A DNA stretch of 64,000 bases from an uncultured SAR86 cluster bacterium. GTDB taxonomy: Bacteria; Pseudomonadota; Gammaproteobacteria; Magnimaribacterales; AG-339-G14. The translations under genes were made by a program, and so were the position numbers. The DNA lies in contig CACJUN010000001.1 in assembly GCA_902596665.1 (NCBI GenBank), forward strand, positions 477,083-541,082. Direction: 5' to 3'. Every line of letters begins with the position of its first letter. Position 1 is the first letter of the stretch. Shown here one piece after another: positions 9,945-19,544 of the stretch. A model generated the notes under the pieces. That model was not told the origin of the DNA. It saw nothing but the letters and a program-made list of their open reading frames with translations, and made no database searches.

Positions 9945-11303
9945 ATGAACTGGAATGATCAAAAGGACAATAGATACATCTTCACAGTTAGCGAATTAAA
10001 TAATTCAGCAAAAAAAACTTTAGAAAATTCATTTTCAGATATCTGGATTAAAGGTGAGATATCAAATTTTAAATCTTATCCATCTGGGCATTGGTATTTC
10101 ACTCTTAAAGATGAGGAATCTCAAATTCAATGCGTTATGTTTAAGTTCAAAAATTCATTATTAAATTTTATCCCCAAGGAAGGAGATGAATTTATTGCTT
10201 TAGGCAGTGCTTCAATGTACTTGGCAAGAGGAAATTATCAGTTTCAAGTTGAATCACTGGAAAAAGATGGGATTGGAAAGCTTTATGAAGAATATGAAAA
10301 ACTTAAGACTAGACTGAACAATCAAGGATTATTTGATGAAAGCAACAAATTAGAAATACCTAGCTATCCTCAAAAAATTGCATTGATTACATCTGAAAAA
10401 GGAGCGGTGCTTCAAGATATTAAGAATGTCTTAAATAGAAGAGCCCCGAGCATTGAGGTCAATTTATTCTCATCTCTTGTTCAAGGAGAGGAAGCAGAAC
10501 AGAGTATTCTCAACAACTTAAATCTGATAAATGAAATTCAACCACAATATAAATATGATTTGCTTGTATTTGCCAGAGGTGGAGGATCGATTGAAGATCT
10601 GTGGGTTTTTAATTCAGAAAAAATTGCTTTAGCAATATCTAAACTAAATATTCCAACTATAAGTGCAATTGGTCATGAGACAGATTTTACAATATGTGAT
10701 TTTGTTTGTGACTTAAGAGCACCAACTCCGTCCGGTGCAGCGGAAATTATTTCTTCAGAAATATTTCAAATTTCTAATTCTTTAGAAAATTATGAAAAAT
10801 TTTTAAATAAGGTTTTTTTTAATAATTTAAATTTTCTTAATCAAGAAGTTAAAAACCTTAGTCAAAGAATCATAAACCCATTGAATAAAATAAATGAAAA
10901 TTTTCTTAAACTAGATGAGAGCACTCTTAGATTGCATAATTCATTTTTGAGTGGATTCAATAAAGTGAGGGAAATCATAAACTTCTCAAAAAGGTCCATA
11001 GATTTATTAAACCCAAATTCTAAATTGGCTCGATTTAAGGAAAATATAGATGATAATTTATCAAAAATTAAAACGCTTCATTCAAAGCATCTTAGTGAGA
11101 AACAAAATCTCATCACATCGTATTCTTCACAGATTGAGCAACTAAGTCCTTTCAATGTTTTAGAAAGAGGTTATTCAATTGTCAGGAATAAAAAAGGAGT
11201 TGTGGTCAAATCAATAGATGATATTTCTTTGGAAGATAAAATATCTGTCACTTCTGCGAAAATATCCTATGAAGCTGATGTTACAAATATAAATAATGAT
11301 TAG
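9945..11303 (+). CDS. xseA: Exodeoxyribonuclease VII large subunit
   Basis: OB-fold WIKGEISNFKSYPSGHWYFTLKD; RGGGSIEDLWVFN; AIGHETDFTICDFVCDLRAPTPSGAAE. Confidence 0.97.
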   Translation: MNWNDQKDNRYIFTVSELNNSAKKTLENSFSDIWIKGEISNFKSYPSGHWYFTLKDEESQIQCVMFKFKNSLLNFIPKEGDEFIALGSASMYLARGNYQFQVESLEKDGIGKLYEEYEKLKTRLNNQGLFDESNKLEIPSYPQKIALITSEKGAVLQDIKNVLNRRAPSIEVNLFSSLVQGEEAEQSILNNLNLINEIQPQYKYDLLVFARGGGSIEDLWVFNSEKIALAISKLNIPTISAIGHETDFTICDFVCDLRAPTPSGAAEIISSEIFQISNSLENYEKFLNKVFFNNLNFLNQEVKNLSQRIINPLNKINENFLKLDESTLRLHNSFLSGFNKVREIINFSKRSIDLLNPNSKLARFKENIDDNLSKIKTLHSKHLSEKQNLITSYSSQIEQLSPFNVLERGYSIVRNKKGVVVKSIDDISLEDKISVTSAKISYEADVTNINND

Positions 11304-12108
11304 AAAATTATTTCCGATAATTTTTTTAATTGTTATTTCCTGTTCAAATAGAATAATAAGTATTAAAAACGACTGTAACTTTCCTAAATCTAATCTTGTT
11401 CCAGGCGGACACATCACAGTTACTTCAAATGATTATCAGGAAAATTTTCAAGGTATTCAGTGTTTTAATAGCGATAGAACCTTTACTTTGGTTTACCCAG
11501 TCCCATTGGAGCTTAAAAACCAAAGAATTTATGTTTCTGATAGAGTTTTTGTTATTCAAGAAAAAAAATTTAGGGAGTCCAGAATCACTATAGAGGACCA
11601 AAATTTTATAAAAATATCTCCTGAATCAAGGAAAAGAATAAGAGAAGAACAAGTAATATTAAATTCCAAATATGAAGTTAACTCAGATCAAATAAATTTA
11701 AATTGGCCTATGATTCAGCCAGTTTCTGGTTATATTTCAAGTAGATTTGGATTGCGTAGATTTATAAATGGTTCTCCTAGAAACCGCCATCTCGGTCTTG
11801 ATATTGCTAACAGCGAAGGTACAAAAATAATTGCTCCATTAAATGGAAGAGTCATTTTTGTAGGAAACCTTTTTTACAAAGGGAACAATATAATACTTGA
11901 TCATGGGAATGGATTTCTTTCTTCTTATTCTCATTTAAATGAGATATTTGTAAACGAGAATGAATATCTTGAAAAGGGTCAACTAATTGGAACCGTTGGC
12001 TCTTCAGGAAGGGTGACCGGCCCTCATTTACATTTTGAAATCTTCATTAAGGGAAGAAGAATTGATCCCGAAGGTCTAATTAACGAGCTCCAATCTTTGG
12101 ATTATTGA
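11296..12108 (+). CDS. M23 family metallopeptidase (LytM domain)
   Basis: SSRFGLRRFINGSPRNRHLGLDIANSEGTKIIAPLNGRV and GPHLHFEI motifs; lipoprotein-like N-terminus. Confidence 0.92.
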   Translation: MIRKLFPIIFLIVISCSNRIISIKNDCNFPKSNLVPGGHITVTSNDYQENFQGIQCFNSDRTFTLVYPVPLELKNQRIYVSDRVFVIQEKKFRESRITIEDQNFIKISPESRKRIREEQVILNSKYEVNSDQINLNWPMIQPVSGYISSRFGLRRFINGSPRNRHLGLDIANSEGTKIIAPLNGRVIFVGNLFYKGNNIILDHGNGFLSSYSHLNEIFVNENEYLEKGQLIGTVGSSGRVTGPHLHFEIFIKGRRIDPEGLINELQSLDY

Positions 12109-12519
12109 CTCTTTTGTTTGTGGACCTCTCAAAACTTCTTTCACATTTAAATCTCTATCAATGATTACCGTCACGGGAAGAGTTTCTGGAATGTCAATTC
12201 CAAAGATTTGATAGGGACTTGTTAAGAGAGAAGGTATCCTTGCATTGAACCTTATTAGTTGTTCGTCTAATTCTGCTCCAGCAAGTTCATCGAAGTGAAA
12301 TAAGTAAACATTAAGTTCATCTTTATTCTCTTCATATAAAGCATTCAATTCAGGAATCTCTTTAATACAAGGTGGGCACCAGTCTGCCCAAAAATTTATC
12401 ACTGTGTTCTTTTCCTTTAAATCTTCCAGCATCAAACCATTTTGTTTATGAATCATAAGATCTGATTCGGAGCATGCCGTAATGATTAGTAAAAAAAAGG
12501 ATAATTTTATAATTCTCAT
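12076..12519 (-). CDS. TlpA/thioredoxin-like lipoprotein
   Basis: NFWADWCPPCIKEIPEL active site; lipobox IITAC. Confidence 0.88.
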   Translation of the reverse strand: MRIIKLSFFLLIITACSESDLMIHKQNGLMLEDLKEKNTVINFWADWCPPCIKEIPELNALYEENKDELNVYLFHFDELAGAELDEQLIRFNARIPSLLTSPYQIFGIDIPETLPVTVIIDRDLNVKEVLRGPQTKESIIQRLELVN

Positions 12520-13205
12520 GACTCTAAGATTTCTTTTAACAAAGGCACCGTGATATTTCTTTTTTTTGATAGGGAGTATTCATCAATTTTTTGAACTAAG
12601 TTAATTATATTCTCAAGGTTTCTAGAGCTTCTTTCTAAAGCGTACGATAGTACAGACTTATCAATCGATATGCCTCTTTTATTGAAAATTAATTTCATCA
12701 ATATTCTTTTTTCCTCATCGTTTAATTCAGCAAAACTCATAGCAGAAATTGATGCGATTCTTGATTGAAGATCCTTCAAATTAAATTCGATTGAATTAAG
12801 AGGTTTATCAGAAAGAAAAATAATTTTATTTTTATCTGCTTCATTTAATTCGTTGTAAAGGTTAAAAATTCCTAACTCCCAATTGGAATCAGTAGGAGCA
12901 AGATCTAACCTATCCAATACTATTAAATCGAAATAAGATATACCTTCTAGGATTTGTTCAGAAAAATAATCATCTTCTAGTGATGCATAAAAAATTTTTT
13001 TATCAAAATGAAAACAATTGATAAACGAATTTAAAATATACTTCTTCCCTGACCTTTCGTCTCCGTAAAGCAAAATAAATTTATTATTTTCAGAAAAGAA
13101 ATTCTCAAGCTGTTTAAAGTTTTTCTCAAATGTATCAATTGACTGCAAATTCTCTTTTGATAGATAAATTTCTGAATTGAACTTGAAAGTCTTTTGATCC
13201 ATCAC
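12516..13205 (-). CDS. hda: DnaA regulatory inactivator Hda-like (DnaA AAA+ domain)
   Basis: Short DnaA-like ATPase without a DNA-binding domain; YGDERSGKKYIL; synteny with pgsA/DUF2066/purM. Confidence 0.8.
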   Translation of the reverse strand: MMDQKTFKFNSEIYLSKENLQSIDTFEKNFKQLENFFSENNKFILLYGDERSGKKYILNSFINCFHFDKKIFYASLEDDYFSEQILEGISYFDLIVLDRLDLAPTDSNWELGIFNLYNELNEADKNKIIFLSDKPLNSIEFNLKDLQSRIASISAMSFAELNDEEKRILMKLIFNKRGISIDKSVLSYALERSSRNLENIINLVQKIDEYSLSKKRNITVPLLKEILES

Positions 13206-13747
13206 TTTATGTTGCGTAGGATTTTTATGCCAGGATCAATGAAATAAACTATCAAGCTTAAGGTATTTGTGAATATAAAAAGGATTGATATCCAGTAAAT
13301 TGCTATATCAGTAACTAAAAAGCCAACGGCATCAATTAAAATAATGCCAACCAATAAGAGTAAAATTGTTGTATTTAATTTTCCAAGATAATTTGGAGCA
13401 ACTTGATAATCAGATATCAAGTAATTTGCCAGTACTACCCCTACAATAATTAATAAATCTCTGCCAAGAACCATAAACATAAACCAGTTTTCGATGAGGT
13501 CTATTGAACCTAAAGAAATTATTGTTGCCACCACCAATGTTTTATCTGCAACTGGATCAGCAATTTGTCCAAATCTTGATTGCCATGAAAATTTTCTAGC
13601 TAAAAATCCATCTAGTAAATCTGATATCCCCGCTAAAAAAAATATTCCTAAGGCCAAAAAAAATTGTTCCTCTAATATGAAAATTATGAGGGGATACACA
13701 GAGAGAAGTCTCAATACCGTAAGGATATTTGGAATATTTGAAAGCAT
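13202..13747 (-). CDS. pgsA: CDP-alcohol phosphatidyltransferase (PgsA-like)
   Basis: DLLDGFLARKFSWQSRFGQIADPVADK matches the CDP-alcohol phosphotransferase signature DGx2ARx8Gx3Dx3D. Confidence 0.82.
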   Translation of the reverse strand: MLSNIPNILTVLRLLSVYPLIIFILEEQFFLALGIFFLAGISDLLDGFLARKFSWQSRFGQIADPVADKTLVVATIISLGSIDLIENWFMFMVLGRDLLIIVGVVLANYLISDYQVAPNYLGKLNTTILLLLVGIILIDAVGFLVTDIAIYWISILFIFTNTLSLIVYFIDPGIKILRNIK

Positions 13748-14740
13748 TTAATTTATATTCTGAAAAATTATTTCTTCAGACGATTTGCTGCTCAAAGTTA
13801 GTAAATTATCAGTCAGCATTACTTCAACAAGGTCATCGGAATCAGAGTCAGTGGTAACTATAAAACTAAACATATTATCCTCTAGTCTGTGAAGAAATGA
13901 CTTTTTAACCAAGAAATTTTGGTTAAGGAACTCTTTGAATGTCTGAAGAGCGTCAAAAGATGTATTTCCTTGAACGGTAATGAGAATCTTTTTATTTTTT
14001 GATCCAGATTTCACTCTGTAAGGATCCGATATATTGTCTAAAAGACCTTGGATTGCATCGAAAGGAAGAAAGCTATTATAGGGATTTAAATTAGAAAAAA
14101 CATTATTTGGTTCCTCAGGCAGGTAACAAAGAAATCCTTTTTCTCTATAACAATACATCCATCCATCGGGAGAATATTTCTCATTATTAAAATAAATGTT
14201 TTCAAAGCTTTCCATATTTTTCCCTTCATAGAAGGTGATTTCTGTTGAGTCTAGAATTGGATATATAGCTCTCCCTCCCCTTTTTTTGGCTTCAGAAGAA
14301 ATAATGTCTTTTAAAACGTTACATTCATCTAAGGCCATCTGATATGTTTTTGATTTTAGTTCGCTTGATAAATTACAGTTTACCCAAACGACTGCTTTTA
14401 ATTTTTTTTCTGTAAATAAAGAAAAATTTAAATCAAATAATTTTGATCTCAGTTCTACAGCATCGATTTTAATTTCAATAAAATTTTTATTTTGCTCTTG
14501 TAAGAACTTGTATTCCCTGACGTAAGAGTTCAAGTCAAGATCCATAATTTTTTTTGAATTCCTTGTCTCCTCAAAATTTCCAGTTGCTCTAACAATTGCT
14601 TCTAGAACTGCTTGATCTAAGTAAAAAGAAATATCGTTTCCAGTATCTTCAATTTTTACTGTATAGACCTCAGGAAGATCAGATTGACTGGCTAAAAAAA
14701 TAGCTTGGAAAAAAAGAAAAATTAAGAATACCTTCCTCAT
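13748..14740 (-). CDS. DUF2066-like protein with signal peptide
   Basis: Signal peptide; conserved position upstream of purM on the opposite strand; VYTVKIEDTG start. Confidence 0.65.
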   Translation of the reverse strand: MRKVFLIFLFFQAIFLASQSDLPEVYTVKIEDTGNDISFYLDQAVLEAIVRATGNFEETRNSKKIMDLDLNSYVREYKFLQEQNKNFIEIKIDAVELRSKLFDLNFSLFTEKKLKAVVWVNCNLSSELKSKTYQMALDECNVLKDIISSEAKKRGGRAIYPILDSTEITFYEGKNMESFENIYFNNEKYSPDGWMYCYREKGFLCYLPEEPNNVFSNLNPYNSFLPFDAIQGLLDNISDPYRVKSGSKNKKILITVQGNTSFDALQTFKEFLNQNFLVKKSFLHRLEDNMFSFIVTTDSDSDDLVEVMLTDNLLTLSSKSSEEIIFQNIN

Positions 14741-14787
14741 TGCTAAATCATTATAATGATTATTTCAAAAAAAAATTCACTGAAATA

Positions 14788-15831
14788 TTGAGCAAGCAGA
14801 AGAAGATAACCTATAAATCGTCTGGCGTTGATGTCAACTTAGGTTACAAGCTTGTCGACATTATTAAACCTTTTGCAAAAAAGACGCTTAGAAAAGAAAT
14901 AGATTCAAACATAGGTTCATTTGCTGCTCTTGCTTCTATACCAAAAAACTATAAAAGCCCTAAACTTGTTGCATGTACTGATGGAGTTGGCACAAAAATT
15001 TCAATAGCAGAAAAACTTAATGATCACAGCACTGTTGGTGAAGATCTTGTTGCCATGTGCGTGAATGATTTGATAACTGTAGGTGCTGAGCCTCTTTTCT
15101 TTTTAGATTATCTTGTGACAGATAAAATTAATTTAAGAAAAAAGAAACAAATCTTTAAAGGAATATCAAAAGGCTGTCTGGCAGCTGGATGCTCTCTTAT
15201 CGGAGGGGAAACAGCTGAACATCCAGATGAATTTCCAAAAGGAAAATATGATTTGGCAGGTTTTTCAGTTGGAGTAGCAGAAAAAAATAAAATACTAAAA
15301 ATTAGCAATGTAAAAAATAATGATCTTATTTATGGCCTCTCATCTACTGGGTTACATTCAAATGGATTCTCATTAATAAGAAAGCTCATACAAGCGAGAA
15401 AGATAAATTTGAAAGCTCGAATGGGGAAAACAACTTTAGGCAAAGCAATTCTTAAACCAACGAAAATTTATGTAAATGTTGTCCGTGAGTTATCCAAATC
15501 TATTTCTCTCAAACAAATTTGTCATATTACCGGAGGCGGCATCGTAGAAAACTTACCAAGAGTTATTCCAAATGGTAAATGTGCTCATATAGATTTTTCC
15601 AGGGGATACCCTTTTCATAAAGATCTTTTTGATCTAATTTCCTCAAAAGCTAACCTAACAATTAAGGAAATGACTGAGGTCTTTAATTGTGGAGTTGGGT
15701 TGATAGTAATTATTCATCCCGCTGACAAAGCTAATTTAGAATACAAACTGAAAAAATCTAGACAGCCGTTTGTCAGACTAGGAAAGGTAGTAAACGATAA
15801 AACGAAGAAATTAGAGATACAATTTGGGTGA
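14788..15831 (+). CDS. purM: Phosphoribosylformylglycinamidine cyclo-ligase
   Basis: KSSGVDVNLGYKLV, CTDGVGTKI, GGETAEHP; ORF from 14740. TTG at 14788 (SKQKKITYKSSGVDV) fits the family N-terminus better. Confidence 0.95.
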   Translation: MSKQKKITYKSSGVDVNLGYKLVDIIKPFAKKTLRKEIDSNIGSFAALASIPKNYKSPKLVACTDGVGTKISIAEKLNDHSTVGEDLVAMCVNDLITVGAEPLFFLDYLVTDKINLRKKKQIFKGISKGCLAAGCSLIGGETAEHPDEFPKGKYDLAGFSVGVAEKNKILKISNVKNNDLIYGLSSTGLHSNGFSLIRKLIQARKINLKARMGKTTLGKAILKPTKIYVNVVRELSKSISLKQICHITGGGIVENLPRVIPNGKCAHIDFSRGYPFHKDLFDLISSKANLTIKEMTEVFNCGVGLIVIIHPADKANLEYKLKKSRQPFVRLGKVVNDKTKKLEIQFG

Positions 15832-16462
15832 TATCAAAAAACTCGCTGTTTTAGTATCTGGAAACGGAAGTAATCTTCAATCAATCATTGATTCTATAAA
15901 TATTGGTGAAATTAATGCAAACATTTCACTTGTTATATCTAATATTGAAACCGCTTTTGCATTAACAAGAGCTAAACAAGAAAATTTGAATAGTGCTTTC
16001 TTGAATCATAAAAATTTTTCATCAAGAGAGAGTTTTGATCAAGCACTGAGTGAACTACTGATTAAACATGAAGTAGATTTAATTGTTTTAGCAGGTTTCA
16101 TGCGGATACTGTCTAATAGTTTTATAGAAAAATTTAATAGAAAAATTATCAATATCCATCCTTCTCTTCTGCCTAAATATCCTGGTCTCAACACTCATGA
16201 AAAAGTAATAAATAACAAGGATAAGTTTCACGGAGTGACAATTCATCTTGTAGACGAAGGCTTGGATAGCGGTCCAATAATTGCTCAAGCTAGATTTAAA
16301 GCTACCAAATATAAAGATATTGATGGTTTGATTACAAAAGTTCACTCAATAGAACATAAACTTTATCCAATGATTATCAAGATGATAGTTGAAGGAGAAA
16401 TTAACCTTAATGAACTTAATGGAAAAAATTTTAAATGTTACGAGGATGAATTTGATTTATAA
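15824..16462 (+). CDS. purN: Phosphoribosylglycinamide formyltransferase
   Basis: LAVLVSGNGSNLQSIID; NIHPSLLPKYPGLNTHEK; TTG start overlapping purM. Confidence 0.95.
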   Translation: MGDIKKLAVLVSGNGSNLQSIIDSINIGEINANISLVISNIETAFALTRAKQENLNSAFLNHKNFSSRESFDQALSELLIKHEVDLIVLAGFMRILSNSFIEKFNRKIINIHPSLLPKYPGLNTHEKVINNKDKFHGVTIHLVDEGLDSGPIIAQARFKATKYKDIDGLITKVHSIEHKLYPMIIKMIVEGEINLNELNGKNFKCYEDEFDL

Positions 16463-17063
16463 AATCAGCTTAAGCTTTCTTTTTGTGATAGCTAGCAACC
16501 TTTTTCCTATTAATGAAGAAAGCTATACATTTAAATATAAGGAATCAGAGTTTAAAGTAAATCTCACCAATCTGAACGATGAGTGGAATATTACTTACGA
16601 AATCTCTCATCCTTTCTTTAAGTTAAGCCAAGATACTCAATTTAGTTATACAAATTTAATTCAGATATCTGAGATAAAAAGAAATTTAATCGTCATGGGA
16701 GGATTAAGGAAGATAGAAGAAAGTTACAAAATAGATCATTCAAGAAAAAAAATTAAATACATAAAAGGTCAGCTAACCGAAACTCTTCAATATGATGGAG
16801 CTATTTACGATGATTTGACTGCTCATCTTTACTTAAGATTGTTAAATATTCAGACTGACGAAGAAATTACTCTTAATGTATTGGAGAGAGGAAAAATAAT
16901 ACAGAAAAAGTTTATAAAAACAATTTCTAGTCCCGACACTATTAAAATCAAGGAAAAAAAAGAAAAGGATAAATTTGAACTTTTTTTTAAGGATAACTCA
17001 AAAGAAATATTAAAAGTTATTCAGAATGTTAATGGTAGAGAGTTTGTCTGGGAGAATCTTTAA
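16446..17063 (+). CDS. DUF3108-like exported protein
   Basis: ORF trimmed to [18 protein letters not shown] signal peptide; position directly after purN is typical of DUF3108 proteins. Confidence 0.55.
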   Translation: MNLIYKISLSFLFVIASNLFPINEESYTFKYKESEFKVNLTNLNDEWNITYEISHPFFKLSQDTQFSYTNLIQISEIKRNLIVMGGLRKIEESYKIDHSRKKIKYIKGQLTETLQYDGAIYDDLTAHLYLRLLNIQTDEEITLNVLERGKIIQKKFIKTISSPDTIKIKEKKEKDKFELFFKDNSKEILKVIQNVNGREFVWENL

Positions 17064-17629
17064 ACTTTGGGGGGTGTAACACCCAATTGACCTTGATATT
17101 TGCCTTTCCTATCCGCATAACTTGTTTCGCATAATTCGTCTGATTCAAAAAAAAGCATTTGTGCTACACCTTCGTTTGCATAGATCTTTGCTGGCAAACT
17201 TGTTGTATTTGAAAATTCAAGAGTTACATGGCCTTCCCATTCAGGTTCGAGAGGGGTTACGTTTACAATTATGCCGCATCTAGCATACGTAGATTTTCCT
17301 AAACAAATTGTTAGTACGTTCCTAGGAATTTTAAAATATTCCACAGTCCTTGCTAGGGCAAAGGAATTTGGAGGAATTACACACACCTCAGATTTAATAT
17401 CAATGAAGCTATCCTCATCAAAATTTTTTGGGTCCACTGTGGCTGAATTTATATTTGTAAAAATTTTAAATTCATCAGCACATCTCACATCATAACCATA
17501 ACTTGATAGCCCGTAAGAAACTGTACTTCCAGCCTCTTCTGTATGTTTAACTTGTTTATCAATGAAGGGGTCTATTAGATGACTTTCTATAGCCATTCTT
17601 TTTATCCATTTATCTGATTTTATACTCAT
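17060..17629 (-). CDS. dcd: dCTP deaminase
   Basis: [44 protein letters not shown]. Confidence 0.97.
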   Translation of the reverse strand: MSIKSDKWIKRMAIESHLIDPFIDKQVKHTEEAGSTVSYGLSSYGYDVRCADEFKIFTNINSATVDPKNFDEDSFIDIKSEVCVIPPNSFALARTVEYFKIPRNVLTICLGKSTYARCGIIVNVTPLEPEWEGHVTLEFSNTTSLPAKIYANEGVAQMLFFESDELCETSYADRKGKYQGQLGVTPPKV

Positions 17630-17654
17630 AAAAATAAGCTGTTATTATATATTA

Positions 17655-18953
17655 ATGATCACTTTCAAAAGGTATTTAAATCGCAACGTTTACTATTTAT
17701 TTTTAATAATTTATGCGGTATCACTGCCTTTAAAATCAAATGAAGATTTTTATGAAATTTATAAATATCTTCATCAAAATCCTGAATTATCTCTGCAAGA
17801 ATTTGAGACGACTAAATACCTCGAAGATTTATTAGAAGAATATGGATATGAGATTATCACTAATATTGGAGGAAATGGTTTTGCAGCTATCCTCAAAAAT
17901 GGAGGAAACAAGACAGTCTTATTTCGAGCAGACATGGATGCTCTTCCAATAAAAGAAGAGACAGGAATTTCTTTTGAAAGCGTCAAAACTACTAAACAGA
18001 ATGGAATGGACGTGCCAATAATGCATGCTTGTGGGCATGATATTCACATGACGTCTTTAATTGGAACTGCAGAATACTTTTCAAAAAATAAAGATTCATG
18101 GAAAGGGACTATTGTTTTTATTTTGCAACCAGCTGAAGAAATTGGTTTTGGTGCAAGACAAATGATAAATGCAGGATTGTTTAAAAAAATACCTTATCCA
18201 GATATAAATTTAGCCCTTCATGTTTCAGCTCAAACTCAATCTGGAACGGTCCATATAACTCCAGGCTTCGCAATGGCGAATGTTGATTCAGTCGATGTTA
18301 CTTTTTATGGAGAAGGTGGGCACGGAGCTTATCCTCATTTAACTAAAGATCCCATCGTAATGAGCTCTCAATTTATTACAACTGTTCAAACAATTATTAG
18401 CAGAAATTTAAGTCCTATTAATGCAGGGGTTGTGACTGTTGGTTCCATTCATGGAGGAACCAAACATAACATAATCCCAAATCATGTTGATCTTCAGATC
18501 ACCGTGAGATCTTATAGTGACGAGGACAGAGAGCTTATAATCTCTAGAATTAAAAAAATCGCTGAATCAATTGCAATTCAAAATGATTTGCCAAAAAATC
18601 TCTATCCAATCGTTAAGCTCAGAGACGAATACACTCCTGCCGTATTTAATAATCCAGACTTAGCTATGCGCGCCAAAGAAATTCTTTCAAAAGAGTTAGG
18701 AAAGGATAAAGTGTTTGATGGTCCTCAAGTCATGGGGGGAGAAGACTTTGGTCAATTTGGAAGAGTAGAGCCAAAAATACCTTCCCTACTGTTTTGGATT
18801 GGCGCTGTATCACAAAAGGATTACAAAGAATTTTTGAATAATTCTAAAAAATTACCGTCTCTTCATTCGAGTAAGTTTTTACCCGACTATGAAAAAACAA
18901 TTGATACTGGCATTTCAAGTTCAATTGCGTTAATTGAGGCTCACCTAAAGTAA
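17655..18953 (+). CDS. M20 family amidohydrolase (hippurate hydrolase-like), probably exported
   Basis: HQNPELSLQEFET, RADMDALPIKEETG, MHACGHDIHM, GGEDFGQF; N-terminal hydrophobic signal. Confidence 0.92.
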   Translation: MITFKRYLNRNVYYLFLIIYAVSLPLKSNEDFYEIYKYLHQNPELSLQEFETTKYLEDLLEEYGYEIITNIGGNGFAAILKNGGNKTVLFRADMDALPIKEETGISFESVKTTKQNGMDVPIMHACGHDIHMTSLIGTAEYFSKNKDSWKGTIVFILQPAEEIGFGARQMINAGLFKKIPYPDINLALHVSAQTQSGTVHITPGFAMANVDSVDVTFYGEGGHGAYPHLTKDPIVMSSQFITTVQTIISRNLSPINAGVVTVGSIHGGTKHNIIPNHVDLQITVRSYSDEDRELIISRIKKIAESIAIQNDLPKNLYPIVKLRDEYTPAVFNNPDLAMRAKEILSKELGKDKVFDGPQVMGGEDFGQFGRVEPKIPSLLFWIGAVSQKDYKEFLNNSKKLPSLHSSKFLPDYEKTIDTGISSSIALIEAHLK

Positions 18954-19544
18954 TTTTTGCCTGCTATCAAACGCATGCCTAAGGGTATTAGAGTCCACAT
19001 AGTTCAGATCTCCTCCAAGAGGCACACCTTGAGCAAGTTTAGTAATGTTTAGAGAATCTGATGAACATTTCTCAAGAATGTATTGAGCTGTTGCCTCACC
19101 TTCTAAGGAAGAATTAAAAGCTAAAATAAGTTCTTTAATTTCACCACTCAGAGCTTTTGAATTCAGCTCAGATAGACCTATTTCGTTTGGACCCCTGCCT
19201 TCAATTGGAGAAAGATATCCACCCAATACAAAATAGATTCCCTTAAATCCGCCCAGTTCTTCTATTTGAACAACTTGAGAGGTATTTTCTACAACACATA
19301 CTTGTGTATTATCTCTGCTTGAATCATTACAAATTGAACATATCTGATCTTCTGACAAAACCCTGCAGTTTTGACATGTGCCGATTAGATCTATTGCTCT
19401 GGATAGATTGTTAGCAAGATTTTTAGCATCGGCTTCATCGCCTCCTAATAAACTCATAGCCATTCGTTTTGCAGTTTTTGGTCCAACACCAGGCAGAACT
19501 TGCAAAGATTTAATCAGATCTGAGAGTAATGGACTAAATTTCAT
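18945..19544 (-). CDS. recR: Recombination protein RecR
   Basis: LPGVGPKTAKRMA, zinc finger CQNCRVLSEDQICSIC, Toprim region. Confidence 0.96.
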   Translation of the reverse strand: MKFSPLLSDLIKSLQVLPGVGPKTAKRMAMSLLGGDEADAKNLANNLSRAIDLIGTCQNCRVLSEDQICSICNDSSRDNTQVCVVENTSQVVQIEELGGFKGIYFVLGGYLSPIEGRGPNEIGLSELNSKALSGEIKELILAFNSSLEGEATAQYILEKCSSDSLNITKLAQGVPLGGDLNYVDSNTLRHAFDSRQKLL

